A stretch of 64,000 nucleotides of DNA from contig NC_135168.1 in assembly GCF_041146795.1 (NCBI RefSeq), positions 39,936,370-40,000,369 of the forward strand. The letters run 5' to 3'. The notes under the pieces are model-generated. The model was not told where the DNA came from. It saw only the letters and a list, made by a program, of their open reading frames with translations, and searched no databases. The translations under genes were made by a program, and so were the position numbers. This document shows positions 1-9,571 of this stretch, piece after piece. Every line of letters starts with the position of its first letter. Within the stretch, counting starts at the first letter, position 1. This DNA comes from Maylandia zebra. Lineage: Eukaryota > Chordata > Actinopteri > Cichliformes > Cichlidae.

Positions 1-1262
1 AACATTTGGTCTACATCAGAAACTTTTCTGTAATGCAGGTTTTAATATAAAATAGACATACACTGTCTTAAAAGGATAACAAAAAAAACTTGAGTGAATA
101 TGTTAGCTTAACTGTGACTGAGGGAAACAAAGAAGATGGACTTGAGCTGGTATGGAAATACACTATTTTGGAAAATCTTTAAGACTCTTTAAAAAAAAAG
201 AAAAGAAAAAAACCTTTAAATAAAAAGTAATACTATAATTTTTTATATTCATTTCTTATTATTCAGACATTTAATTTAAATTATATGGCAGTCAAATTAA
301 AGGCTACAAAACTTCTTTGAAACAGATATTTAATCAATAGTGATGCACCTAAAACATTTAGAATTATGCATAGTTATGGTGCAATTTTGGCTGGTGCGTT
401 CAAGGAAGCCTCAACATCAGAGGTTTTCCTGCTAAAAAGCATTAAATTCATTGGCTAAATTTATGGCCAATTGTTACTCAAACAAAGTTGCCACAAGTAT
501 CCATCTTTGATTCTTTCTTACATTGCACAAATTCAGCATTTGTTAATTGTAATTGAATTAACATTGTAGAGTAAGTATTGTCATGCTAAACTACCTCCAA
601 AGAAATTGAAAGAATTAATTATTACTAAAAGTCAAGTGATGAATCTAGAACTTAATTAATTAATTAATATTAAATATTAAAATAAGCATTAACTGTGAAG
701 TTGCATCATACAGAATATTCTTATTGAATAAGGCCACTGGTCCATGGGCTATTCAACTTTCATCTACCGTATGAATCTTAGCCTTCATCAAAAAATAAAG
801 TTTTATGACTTAAATAAAATGAACTATGAGATAAAAGATACCTTGAAATTTCAAGTTATTTTCAAGTATAACATTTGACCACTGAAACCCTTATTTTTGC
901 TGTAATTTGGCACTTTATTAAAATAATAGTAAGAATAATAATAATGCATTTTACTATTTTTTCAGTTTTTGTAAAACAGTAAATTTAAACATTCTAATTT
1001 GGTTTGGATAACAACAATAATTGTATTTTAACATTAAAAATATAACTCTAGTTAAGGAGTGTGTGTACTGATGGATTAACCACTACAGAAACATAAAAAA
1101 ATATCTTTGGTAATTACCACTAATTTTCATTTAGTAAAGCTGTGGGATAAACATTACATTGTGAGGTGGTCGAATACATTTTTTAAGCAATGTAACTCAC
1201 TTGAGATAATAATAATGTTGACATATCAACATTACGTCCAGTTGTTATCAGGGTATTATCAG
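1..1262. other. AT-rich intergenic sequence, no gene seen
   Basis: This stretch is strongly AT-rich with stops in every frame. I see no splice-flanked coding segment, no RNA gene and no recognisable repeat apart from short A/T runs. Confidence 0.6.
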
Positions 1263-1631
1263 GGCGGCACGGTGGCGCTGTGCACTGTTGCCTCACAGCA
1301 AGATTCTACCACCTGGTCGGAGCCTTTCCCTGTGGGGAGTGCATGTTCTCCCTGTCTTTGTGTGGGTTCTCTCTGGGTACTCTGGCTTCCTCCCACAGTC
1401 CAAAGACATGCAGTTAGTGAGGTTAGGTTAATTGGTCATTCTAAAATGCCCATGCGTGTAAATGTGAGTGTGAACCTGAGTGTGATTGGTTGTTTGTCTC
1501 TGTGTGTTAGCCCTGTGACAGACTAGCGACCTGTCCAGGGTTTATCCTGCCTCTCGCCTTATAGTAGCTGGGATAGGCTCCAGCGACCTGGTGACCCTGA
1601 AAATGATAAGTGGAAGAGAATGGATGAATGG
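1263..1631 (+). repeat. Abundant teleost interspersed repeat ending in a TGGATGAATG-type tail
   Basis: The segment opens with GGCGGCACGGTGG, passes through blocks on the themes of a CATGTTCTCCCTG stretch, CCAAAGACATGCAG, TTAGGTTAATTGG and GACCTGTCCAGGG, and ends with AGGCTCCAGCG and a GGATGAATGGG tail. The same 3' part occurs inverted at 42482-42700, which confirms that it is an interspersed repeat. I recognise it as a very common fish retroposon-type repeat (LINE 3' tail or SINE) but cannot fix the family. The 139-codon open frame here is a by-product of the repeat. Confidence 0.75.
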
Positions 1632-2601
1632 GTTGTCATATCCACGGCTTTTTTTCCCTTCCCAGTGGTGGAAACAAGTTTTCATATATTAAGCCACAAT
1701 AAGTGAAAATCTACTGTGGGTTAAAAGTCAAATAGCAAAAGTCAAATGTGATTATTTGCTCACTAGTTTCTTACCTGTGGAATCTGTGAGGGGAAAAAAA
1801 ACTATCTTAGAAGAACTTTTTCAGGAAGATAACCAATCTGTCTGGCAACCGTACACATCGACTGAATGTGTTGAACAAGGCCAGATGTCATACCGTATAT
1901 GTTGGACAACATCTAGGCTACCTAGCATTTGTTAGTCACACAACTTGGCTGTAAATGCCAAAATTCAGGACGGTACCTGGGACGGGTATAAACTATAAAA
2001 GTTTGGTTTTTAAAAAAAATTTAAAATTAATTAATTAAAAAAAAACAAAACATACTTGTTAAAAACACTTTATTGTTAATATCTTCATCAGACCTTTGGT
2101 AATTTTGAAAATCTATTATACGTGTCATCTTTTCAGAGATGTCCAAGATTTTGCATCTAATTGTATCTGCATTGTTAACAGTGTCTTATTTGTCTTTGAC
2201 TATCACTAAACTTTGCTTTGTATTCTGCACTTAAATGTTTAAACCTTTGATTTTATCCCCAATCAACATCTCAGGTGCCCCAGTGTTTTCTGTAGTAGCA
2301 CATTAAACTTTATGTATTAAGAAACAGGAGTAGGTTTTCTAATATATATATATATGTGCAAGGAATTTACTCCATCAGTGGTGGATACAACTCATGAAGA
2401 CACTGATATCAAAAACATTTTGGTCTTTTATTTCGGGAGATTTCATTAAGTAGACAAACAGTAGTTGAACATTTTGACAGAAGTCTCCCCCTGGTGTTGG
2501 TAATGCAGGGAGGATGGGCACCCAGAAGGAGATTTTCTTGTAGTTATATTTGGTCCATGTGCAATTCTTGATTTGTTTTTCTTGGGTTATTGTCACAGTA
2601 T
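1632..2601. other. Aldolase downstream spacer and probable 3' UTR
   Basis: AT-rich sequence lying 3' of the minus-strand aldolase gene. The part next to the stop codon should be its 3' UTR. No coding exon or repeat family was recognised apart from a short (AT)n run near 2343-2354. Confidence 0.5.
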
Positions 2602-4513
2602 TTAATATACATAGCTGGCAGTGTACAGAGACTGTGTGGAGGCCTGGCCAGCTGCACCGGTGGGCTTGTACTCTCCTTTGGAAGCCAGGCCATTGATCTG
2701 AGGGGAAGAGCAGAGGGGGAGGAAAAAAAGACAGGACAAAGTCAAATTGGAAAGTTAATTATCAGCCAAGTTACTTGTGTCACATTAGCGTAAGACTAAA
2801 TAGAACGGGGGGGGGAACCAACAACAATCATTTACTAGACAGTGTAAAGTTGGGCAATGCAAGATAAGCATTATTTGACAGCCAGTTCAGTAAACAGTCC
2901 TCAGCAAATTGATAACACTCGTTAATAGTATCTACTGAGGATCAGTACTACTCATTGACCTTGGCTCTGGTGATGAAAGTTTGCTGTGTGGCTGCCTTGT
3001 TTTCAGCTTTGCCCTTCCAGGCAGCAAGAGCAGAAGCCTGGAGTGCACGACCGTAAGAGAAGGTCAGCTTCCAGGGACAGTGCAGAGGCACCTGATTGAT
3101 GGCGTTCAGGTTGACGGAGGCCTCCTCTTCACTCTGCCCTCCGGACAGGAAGCAGATGCCTTTAAAGAAACAGAAAAATAGTGTCATACTCATAATCAAA
3201 TGAACTGCTCTGCACCTTCCTTAACTGTAATGTAAAAGCTGTCCTCATGCCACTTACCAGGCACTGAGGCAGGCACGGTCCGCCTCAGAGCAGTCACTGT
3301 AGCCATGGCAACTTCCTGAGGGGTGTACTTCTTAGTGCAGGAGTGTCCAGCAGTGACCATGTTGGGCTTCAGCAGAGTGCCCTCCAGGTACACATGGTGG
3401 TCAGACAGAGCCTTGTACACTGCAGCCAGGACCTAAAGATGACCCGGCAGATTTATTACTAGACACCCTTCCCATCTTATGTACTGGGAATATCCTTTGC
3501 TGCTGGTGGTCTTGCTTACCTTTTCTGTGGCGTACTGGCAACGCTGAAGGTCATGGTCTCCATCAGGCAGGATCTCTGGCTCCACAATGGGCACAAGGCC
3601 ATTCTGGTGAATACAAGTTCAAATGAATGACTAGAATTTACCCAATTTGTCAGCCTTTTATGTAGAGCAATTTGCTATACACGCACCTGTTGGCAGATAC
3701 TGGCATATCTGGCGAGGACATTGGCGTTCTCTGCAATGGCAAGAGCTGATGGGCAGCCATCTGAGATCTTGAGCACACACCTCCACTTGGCAAAGTCACA
3801 GCCGTCCTTTTTGTACTGGGCACAGCGCTCTGAGAGGCCATCAAGTCCTAGAGAAGCCAAAGAACATTAGCAACCCCGTCTTTGAAAGGCTTATTCTGCA
3901 TCATTGTGATGAGATTTGCAGAGAAATGCACAAGGTGTTGAATCCGCGTTACCTTGTGTGGTGGTCTCTCCATCTGTTCCCATCAGACCAGCTGTGCCTT
4001 TGTCCACCTAAAGCAAGAAAATGCAAACATGTCAGCAAATTCTAAAAAAAATCTTTATCTCTGAGATTCAAAGGGTCAGACACTGCTTGCTCCTTACTTT
4101 GATGCCAACAACAATGCCCTTTTCCTTGACGAGCTGGGGGAACAGCTTCCCACTGTCTGACTTCTGGTAGAGTGTCTCGTGGAAGAAGATGATGCCACCC
4201 ACGCAGTTTGAGAAGGAGGCATCAGAGGAGAAGAGGATGTCACGGAAGCTGCGGCGGTTCTCCTCGGTGTTCTCCACGTTGATTTTCTGGAGCCGCTTCG
4301 CCATGGTGCCTTTAAAGAGAAACACAACACAGAAAATAATTTCACCTGCATGCACAGCATTTACCTCTCAGCATGGAGTACTAAATAAAAGGGTGGCTCA
4401 CCTGTTGATTCATCTGCAGCCAGGATTCCCTTTCCTGGAGCCACGATCCTCTGAGCAATGTCAGAGAGCTCCCTCTTCTGCTCCGGAGAAAGGGATGGGA
4501 ACGGATGAGTCAT
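2602..4513 (-). CDS. aldoa: Fructose-bisphosphate aldolase A (muscle-type class I)
   Basis: Class I aldolase splits fructose 1,6-bisphosphate into glyceraldehyde 3-phosphate and dihydroxyacetone phosphate in cytosolic glycolysis. Eight coding exons on the minus strand: 4402-4513, 4098-4309, 3953-4007, 3687-3847, 3520-3603, 3258-3432, 2960-3159 and 2602-2697. These total 1095 bp or 364 residues, the usual family length, with the classic aldolase exon sizes (112, 212, 55, 161, 84, 175, 200). Visible motifs are [11 protein letters not shown] near the N-terminus, KWRCVLK, the [11 protein letters not shown] segment, the Schiff-base lysine in [23 protein letters not shown], and the C-terminal Tyr (SYVY) needed for full activity. 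The start is the first ATG after a TTAG acceptor ([12 protein letters not shown]). It is closer to the A type than the B or C type by reading, though which teleost duplicate it is remains open. The exon 7 (2960) donor is GTCAAT, a weak site. Confidence 0.96.
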
Positions 4514-5178
4514 CCTAAGAGAAATAACAATACAGGTTTTTTGGCAGGTGTTTGGAAAGTCTTCAACCATTAGTGGTACGAGGAAGATTTAATCTTGTTT
4601 TCCATCTGACACAAAATCCAACAACATTCTGTTCTCCTTCAACACATCCAAGGTTAAAAATTTGGTTAAAAAAGGGTTGAACTTTGGCCTACAAAACACA
4701 ACTGCTCCCTTTCATTGTGCAACATGTGTTCAAAGTTCACCCGCAGTTTTGGTCTAGAAGTTTTTGCAGTGCTGTCAGCAAATAATGCATTAAACAGGCC
4801 CATGTCATAGCCAATAATCAAGAACATCGCTTGCAAAGAATAAAGTAAGCGATCGTAAAAGACAGGCTGAACTTAGGCGCTTTTCAAATATTTGCGCACA
4901 TCCAAGCATGCGCTCTGACGGCCATCTGCAGAAAACAGGTTTATGTTTGCCAAGCCTTTCAAAGTAAAATAGCCTCTAATGTATGATGCAAAGGAAAGTG
5001 AACTTCCTAAATGAACCGTGTACCGTGTGCACACACAAATTATAACACATTAAAACTTGCTACTTCAATCAGTAAACCCGCAGAGGCTTACTAATCCAAC
5101 CAAAAATTCTAGTCTGCAACATATGACAATCTGCAATAACGCAAGTGTGCAAGAGTAAAACAAAACAACTAGTCTTAC

Positions 5179-5300
5179 TTGACAGTTTTGTTAAACAGCG
5201 ACGACAACTGACGTGGCAGATAAGCCTCTACAGACCCAAAGCAGCAACGACACTGACACACAACCCGAAAAGTGGATGAAAGGGGGCATTTAAAGGCTGT
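5179..5300 (-). promoter_or_regulatory. Aldolase promoter and non-coding first exon
   Basis: On the minus strand a GTAAGA donor follows 5179, giving a non-coding 5' exon of roughly 80 bp that can splice to the acceptor just before the ATG at 4513. A TTTAAA box lies at 5289-5294, about 30 bp above the expected start near 5262. A GGGGGCGG Sp1-type box lies at about 5384-5391. The start site is inferred, not observed. Confidence 0.55.
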
Positions 5301-5730
5301 CCGGATCCACGAAGTAGGAGGTGCTCGTGATGTGGCGGGGCGTGTGTAACCCGGATAACTGCAATTGGCCCGTTTAGGCCCACACGGGGGCGGTCATTTT
5401 TTATGATGACTTTGCTACCAATGCACTATGTTCTTATCGGGTAAGTGGAAAACAACAGGGGAGCGATGTGTGTAATAAAAATCGAGGTCTGCATGTATGC
5501 ACGCACCGGCATGCACTCATCACATGATCAAGAGAGGGGCCCCTCTGTCTCTGCTCACAGAGCTGCACACTGACAGATGCTGAAATGTGAGCCGCTGGCT
5601 GCAATGTTGCATTTCAGGTTTGTTTTTGTATTTCCTGGTGAAAATGTGAGTCGCAAAAGCATTCGATGAACTCTTCAGTTCTTTTTTTTTTGCGTCGAAT
5701 TTCTACATTTCTGCACGTTTATGTCTGAAG

Positions 5731-5805
<75 letters not shown>

Positions 5806-6540
5806 ATAAAAGCCACATCTCATATTGTGGAGAGTTTTTATATTATTACACGCAGAGACCACTGGTGCACCTCCACGTCCTTTTTCTTTTAATTCTGCTC
5901 GATTTATCTCATCGTGTTTTAGTTTGAGGTTTGGAAACAAGTAATATTCAGTTTCTTTCATTAAAAGTCACGTATATGTGCCAAGTGCATCACAGTGCGT
6001 GATAATCACGTCATGGATAGACAGTTTCCTTATCAGCTGCTGAAAGTGTTCCAAAAAGCTTTTGTGTTGGGGGAGTTTCTTGTGACCACCAGGCAATAGG
6101 TGACCTCATCAGATAGCTGTATTTGAACTCATGGCTGGAATGGATTTTAAACTCAGGATTAACTACAAGCCAGTTTTTACACAATCCGGACTCTGCACCA
6201 TGAGCAATTTGCCCTTTGATATCTCTGATCGAGATCATTCTTTGTTCACGAATCCAATTTTACCTATTATACACAGGATCATCACATACATGCATATTTA
6301 TTATAGATAACACTGCTTATCTCGCATAACATTAATGAAAAATATTGGACAGGAGAAATTACCCTTTGGTTGTTACCCTTTGACTGCTTGGTAATGACTC
6401 CAGTATCAATTCTGCTTTAGAAAAACACAGAGCAGTCTCAATTTGTGTTATAACATTTGGGAACTTGTACATTAATGCATGAGTTATGTATTAATAACCA
6501 TTTGATCGCAGAAATTATTCAGCACGTCTTGGCTCAGAAA
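5301..6540. other. Spacer with microsatellite, no gene seen
   Basis: Upstream of the aldolase promoter. Apart from the (TG)n tract described separately I see only non-coding sequence with short chance frames and no splice-linked coding exon. Confidence 0.5.
5732..5804 (+). repeat. (TG)n microsatellite, about 36 units
   Basis: An uninterrupted GT/TG run about 450 bp upstream of the aldolase promoter. Long frames on both strands here (poly Cys-Val and poly Thr-His) are products of the repeat. Confidence 0.97.
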
Positions 6541-7000
6541 TCTGGGTGTCATTTTTGTCTGTTCAGTGTCTCTTGAGCAATCATTCCAAACAGCTGGTTA
6601 GGGGCTGTTTTCCTAATTTAAGGAGTATTTCAAAACTCAGACTGCTGGTGTCAAAGGCTTTTATCTCTTCTTATTTGGATTATTTTGATTTAGATTTATT
6701 TTTTTTACTTGTTTTAGCAAATCACTCATTGACCTTTGCCAGACTGTTAAAAATGTTGCACTAGGACTTTTAACTAGCACCAACTAACATTCCCTTTTTG
6801 GCTTCTCTTCATTTGTTGCCAGTAAATTGAAGAATTTGTTTGAACATTTTAGTTTGAGCTGCTTCCTGGGATAATAGGTCATCAGGTCAGAGGTTGCTGC
6901 AGACCCCAAGCACTCAATCTGGTTTTCGATGTAGCGAGGACCAAGGTTGTACAATTTTCTTCCATTGTGAGGGTTGCACCCATGAAAAACTTGCCCAGTC
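6530..7000 (+). mobile_element. L2-clade LINE fragment (C-terminal reverse transcriptase region), decayed
   Basis: In shifting frames the plus strand reads RNLGV-like (SEIWVSFLSVQ), then SYLDYF, and then SLHLLPV, matching the order RNLGVIFD...SSRLDYC...LHWLPV found after the RT core of fish L2-type LINEs. Several frameshifts and stops separate the pieces, so it is a dead fragment. No 3' tail was found, and sequence beyond about 7000 is not assigned. Confidence 0.6.
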
Positions 7001-7229
7001 TTCTTTGCCAATGCCAAATGGCTTATTCTGTGACCAACACAACCGCATCGGTTGTCTTGCAACAAATGTGTGCAGCCCACATACTCAGCTCTGCTGCTCA
7101 ACCCACAAATTTGTTTTCCTTACAGATTCATGACCCTTTGAAGGGAATTAAACTTTCCAAGAGTATAAGATTTACTGCCAAGAAGCATTGTTACAAAAAG
7201 AAATAATTAAACACCTTCCCCTACCTTTT

Positions 7230-7640
7230 GTAGTAAGTTTGTCTCACACCATCCCTTCTATGACACCAACCTTCTCATTACAACCATGAATGTTCTCCAT
7301 GGTCTTCTTCTTTCCCTCCTACAACTCCATCTTCAACATCCTTTGTCCAGTATGTCCACTATCCCTCTTCTCTGCATGTCCAAAGCATCCACCAGCCATG
7401 CCTCTCTACATTCGTCTCGAAACTGCGCAACCTGAGCCCTCACTTTAATTTCTCCATCCATGCTTTGTTTTTTCCTCCATCCCACTGAAAATCTGAACAT
7501 CTTCAACTCATTTTCAACTCTCCAGCTCAGCCTCCTGTCTTTTCTGTCAGGTCCATCATCTCCAAACCATACATCATGGCAAGCTCATCACTATCTCGTA
7601 AATGTTCCCTTTCACTCTCGCTGCTATTAAATTTGCTCGT
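7230..7640 (-). mobile_element. RTE-type LINE fragment, inverted
   Basis: Read on the minus strand, the segment carries the ATGATGTATGGTTTGGAGA theme (plus strand CTCCAAACCATACATCATGG at 7561-7580) that precedes the C-terminus of common fish RTE-like LINEs. It lies head-on to the plus-strand fragment at 7760-8115, so the two are separate insertions or an inverted pair. Confidence 0.45.
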
Positions 7641-7759
7641 GAAATTAAACATTTCGAATGAATTTTAATCAGATCAAATCAGTTAATAGTGATTGGCTTA
7701 TGGGCAATTGTGCAACATGTATGACGTTTTATTTGATAATTTTTGAATGTAGAGTATCA

Positions 7760-8115
7760 GACAGTCTAAAAGTGTGGTGAAGGAGAGTTCGCAGATTTAC
7801 AAGATGAGACCTGCTACGCTGTATGGTTTGAAGTTGATAGCACTAACAAAAATAAAGGAGGCCAAGCTGAAGATCTTACAATTCCCTTTGGGAGTCACCA
7901 GGAGGACCAACATTAGAAACGAGTGTATCAGAGGGAGAAAGATTGAGCAGTTTGGACATGTGCATCTTATTGGACAAAAGATGCTTAATATGGAGTTGCC
8001 AGGCAGAACGATAAGAGGGGAGACTACAGAGAGGATTAATGGATGTAGTGAAGGAGGACATGCAGATGCTTGGTGTGGCAGAAGAGGTTGCTAGGTATAG
8101 GGTGAGATATTGGTG
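7760..8115 (+). mobile_element. RTE-type LINE 3' coding fragment
   Basis: The frame from 7774 reads RPATLYGLK, then LGVTRRTNIRNECIRG, then QFGHVHLIG, a decayed version of the RTE-like pattern RPALLYGSE...GVTRRDRIRNEYIRG...RWYGHVLR. After a frame change it continues as MDVVKEDMQMLGV, the usual end of these proteins. It is a truncated fossil LINE end with at least one frameshift. Confidence 0.7.
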
Positions 8116-8496
8116 TTGGGTGACTCTAACGGGTGGACTCAGTAGCAAAAACACACACAGGCTCGGGGGTTGCGCTGAATGCTGTTTTATTTACAGTTAT
8201 AGGGGATATTTACAAGGGAAGGGGCTATTTACAGTGATCGGGTAAACGAGCGAGGACCGAGAGGGAATGAAACAGAGCAGGAGGATGGGTGGCGCACTGG
8301 AGTGACTTGATACACAGAAAATACAGACGCGGGCGGTGATCACAGCCAGAGGCGAGGTAAATCTCCGTCATAGATCCGGGAAGACAAACTCCAAAAGAAC
8401 AGGCAGGCGAGCAGGCGGCGGAACAAGCTAGTGCAGGGGAAAAACGGGCAGGGAGACGAAGCCTGAACATAAAGCTCAAGCAGCGTTAATCTAGAG
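8116..8496. other. GC-richer unclassified segment, possibly repeat-derived
   Basis: Base composition shifts up in G+C and the segment sits between a LINE end and a MITE fragment. I could not assign it to a family, and no coding exon is evident. The 84-codon minus-strand frame (8225-8479) is low-complexity Ala/Cys/Pro and unsupported. Confidence 0.4.
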
Positions 8497-8572
8497 CAGG
8501 GGTGTCAAGCTCCAGGCCTCGAGGGCCCGTGCTCTGCAGGTTTTAGATCTCACCCTGGGTCAACACATACAT
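8497..8572 (+). mobile_element. Terminal fragment of a common teleost MITE (hAT-like)
   Basis: Begins CAGGGGTGTCAAGCTCCAGG, then CCTCGAGGGCC, then CTGCAGGTTTTAGATCTCAC. This is one end of a widespread fish inverted-terminal-repeat element whose two ends mirror each other. Only one end is present here, so the copy is truncated. Confidence 0.65.
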
Positions 8573-8947
8573 ACATCCCAATAGAAATCCAACAAACACT
8601 ATACAGAGTAAGGATGACGGGACTATTAATGAACTTTTTATGGATATCAGCACGTTATGATGTCAGGGGAAATGAAGTGGCAGATAATGCTGAAAATGAG
8701 GCCACTGGAAAAAGATTAGTGGAGTTAATTATCAGCTTTGGTAAAAAAAAAAAAAAGAAAGAAAAAAAAAAGAAATAAGAAATATATTAAAACAGAAAAT
8801 GACGGAGAGATGGCAAAAAGAAAGGACGATGGGTTTATAAAATTGGATTTCATTGATTTACTTAGAAAGTTATCAGGCGATTTTTAATTAAAATTTGCAT
8901 GATAGGATCGAATACTTTAGTGAGGATTCGGTTCACACTCCATACCA

Positions 8948-8992
8948 ATTGGTGGCGGCAATGCACCAGTTCGTTGTTTGCCATCCGCCAAT
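8948..8992 (+). promoter_or_regulatory. Promoter-proximal inverted repeat TTGGTGGCGGCAA / TTGCCATCCGCCAA
   Basis: Two near-inverted copies of a GTGGCGG / CCGCC block about 30 bp apart, followed by an AGAAGAGAAAGAAGAAGAAG tract, lie directly upstream of the rnf40 5' exon. A looser version of the GGTGGC box plus AGAAGAAGAA tract is found upstream of prpf19 (46554-46603). Function is unknown. I infer a promoter-associated motif. Confidence 0.4.
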
Positions 8993-9055
8993 AAGCACAA
9001 AGAAGAGAAAGAAGAAGAAGCCGGACGCGTCCCTTTGGTGAATTTGCGCCCTCCG

Positions 9056-9075
9056 TGGCAGCAGGGGGCGCACTG
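9056..9075 (+). promoter_or_regulatory. Candidate CTCF site
   Basis: GCAGCAGGGGGC at 9059-9070 matches 11 of 12 positions of the CTCF core CCASYAGRKGGC. It lies just upstream of the rnf40 first exon, between the repeat-rich spacer and the gene. Binding is inferred from sequence only. Confidence 0.5.
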
Positions 9076-9099
9076 CCAAGTTAGCTTTAATCCATCATG

Positions 9100-9196
9100 A
9101 CTGTGGAAACTTCCGTTTCCGAGAGCCAGGGAGCCGCAACATCAACATCCACAGACAGATTCAGTTACTAGCTTAAAAGTCTTAACGTTAAAAGCG
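9100..9196 (+). promoter_or_regulatory. rnf40 promoter and non-coding exon 1
   Basis: A non-coding exon can end at 9196 before GTAAGG, joining the acceptor at 9561. The region is free of TATA and holds GGAAAC-TTCC-GTTTCC (9108-9123), a perfect 6-bp inverted repeat with ETS-like cores. The start site is not defined. Confidence 0.45.
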
Positions 9197-9571
9197 GTAA
9201 GGTTTCTATTAGCTGTAGCTGTTGTTGACAGTATTACAGAGTAGTTGCACCAAAGTACGGGATCAGAATGAAGTTGATCGGCATTTAAAGCTGGCGTTAG
9301 CAAATGGCTAACGTTCTCCTAACCTTACAGTCACTCATTTAATCAGACTGTTGGTGAATTGAAATGTTACGAGGTCATTTGGGTTTGTTTCTTTCCTCCT
9401 CCCATCTCTTTGGGCGATATAGTATCAGAATAAGCACTGAGAGAGTTACCTGATATCATTTGATCTAGCTGGCTTTGTCGTTTACCCAGTTACTTTCATT
9501 TGAGACACACAGTTTCCTCCGGTTAGAATGAGAATTTTTTTTATTCCTGTATTTGTTTCAGGAGTCCGACG

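Noticed and set aside
1107-1526. 139-codon open frame
   Set aside because: It runs through the interspersed repeat at 1263-1631 and has no splice or homology support.
4189-4518. 109-codon plus-strand frame
   Set aside because: Antisense of aldolase exons, whose minus-strand reading is certain.
5719-5961. Poly Thr-His and poly Cys-Val frames
   Set aside because: They are translations of the (TG)n microsatellite; the same holds at 21171-21732.
6784-7206. Overlapping frames on both strands (105 and 79 codons)
   Set aside because: They overlap a LINE relic and read as unrelated low-similarity protein with no start context.
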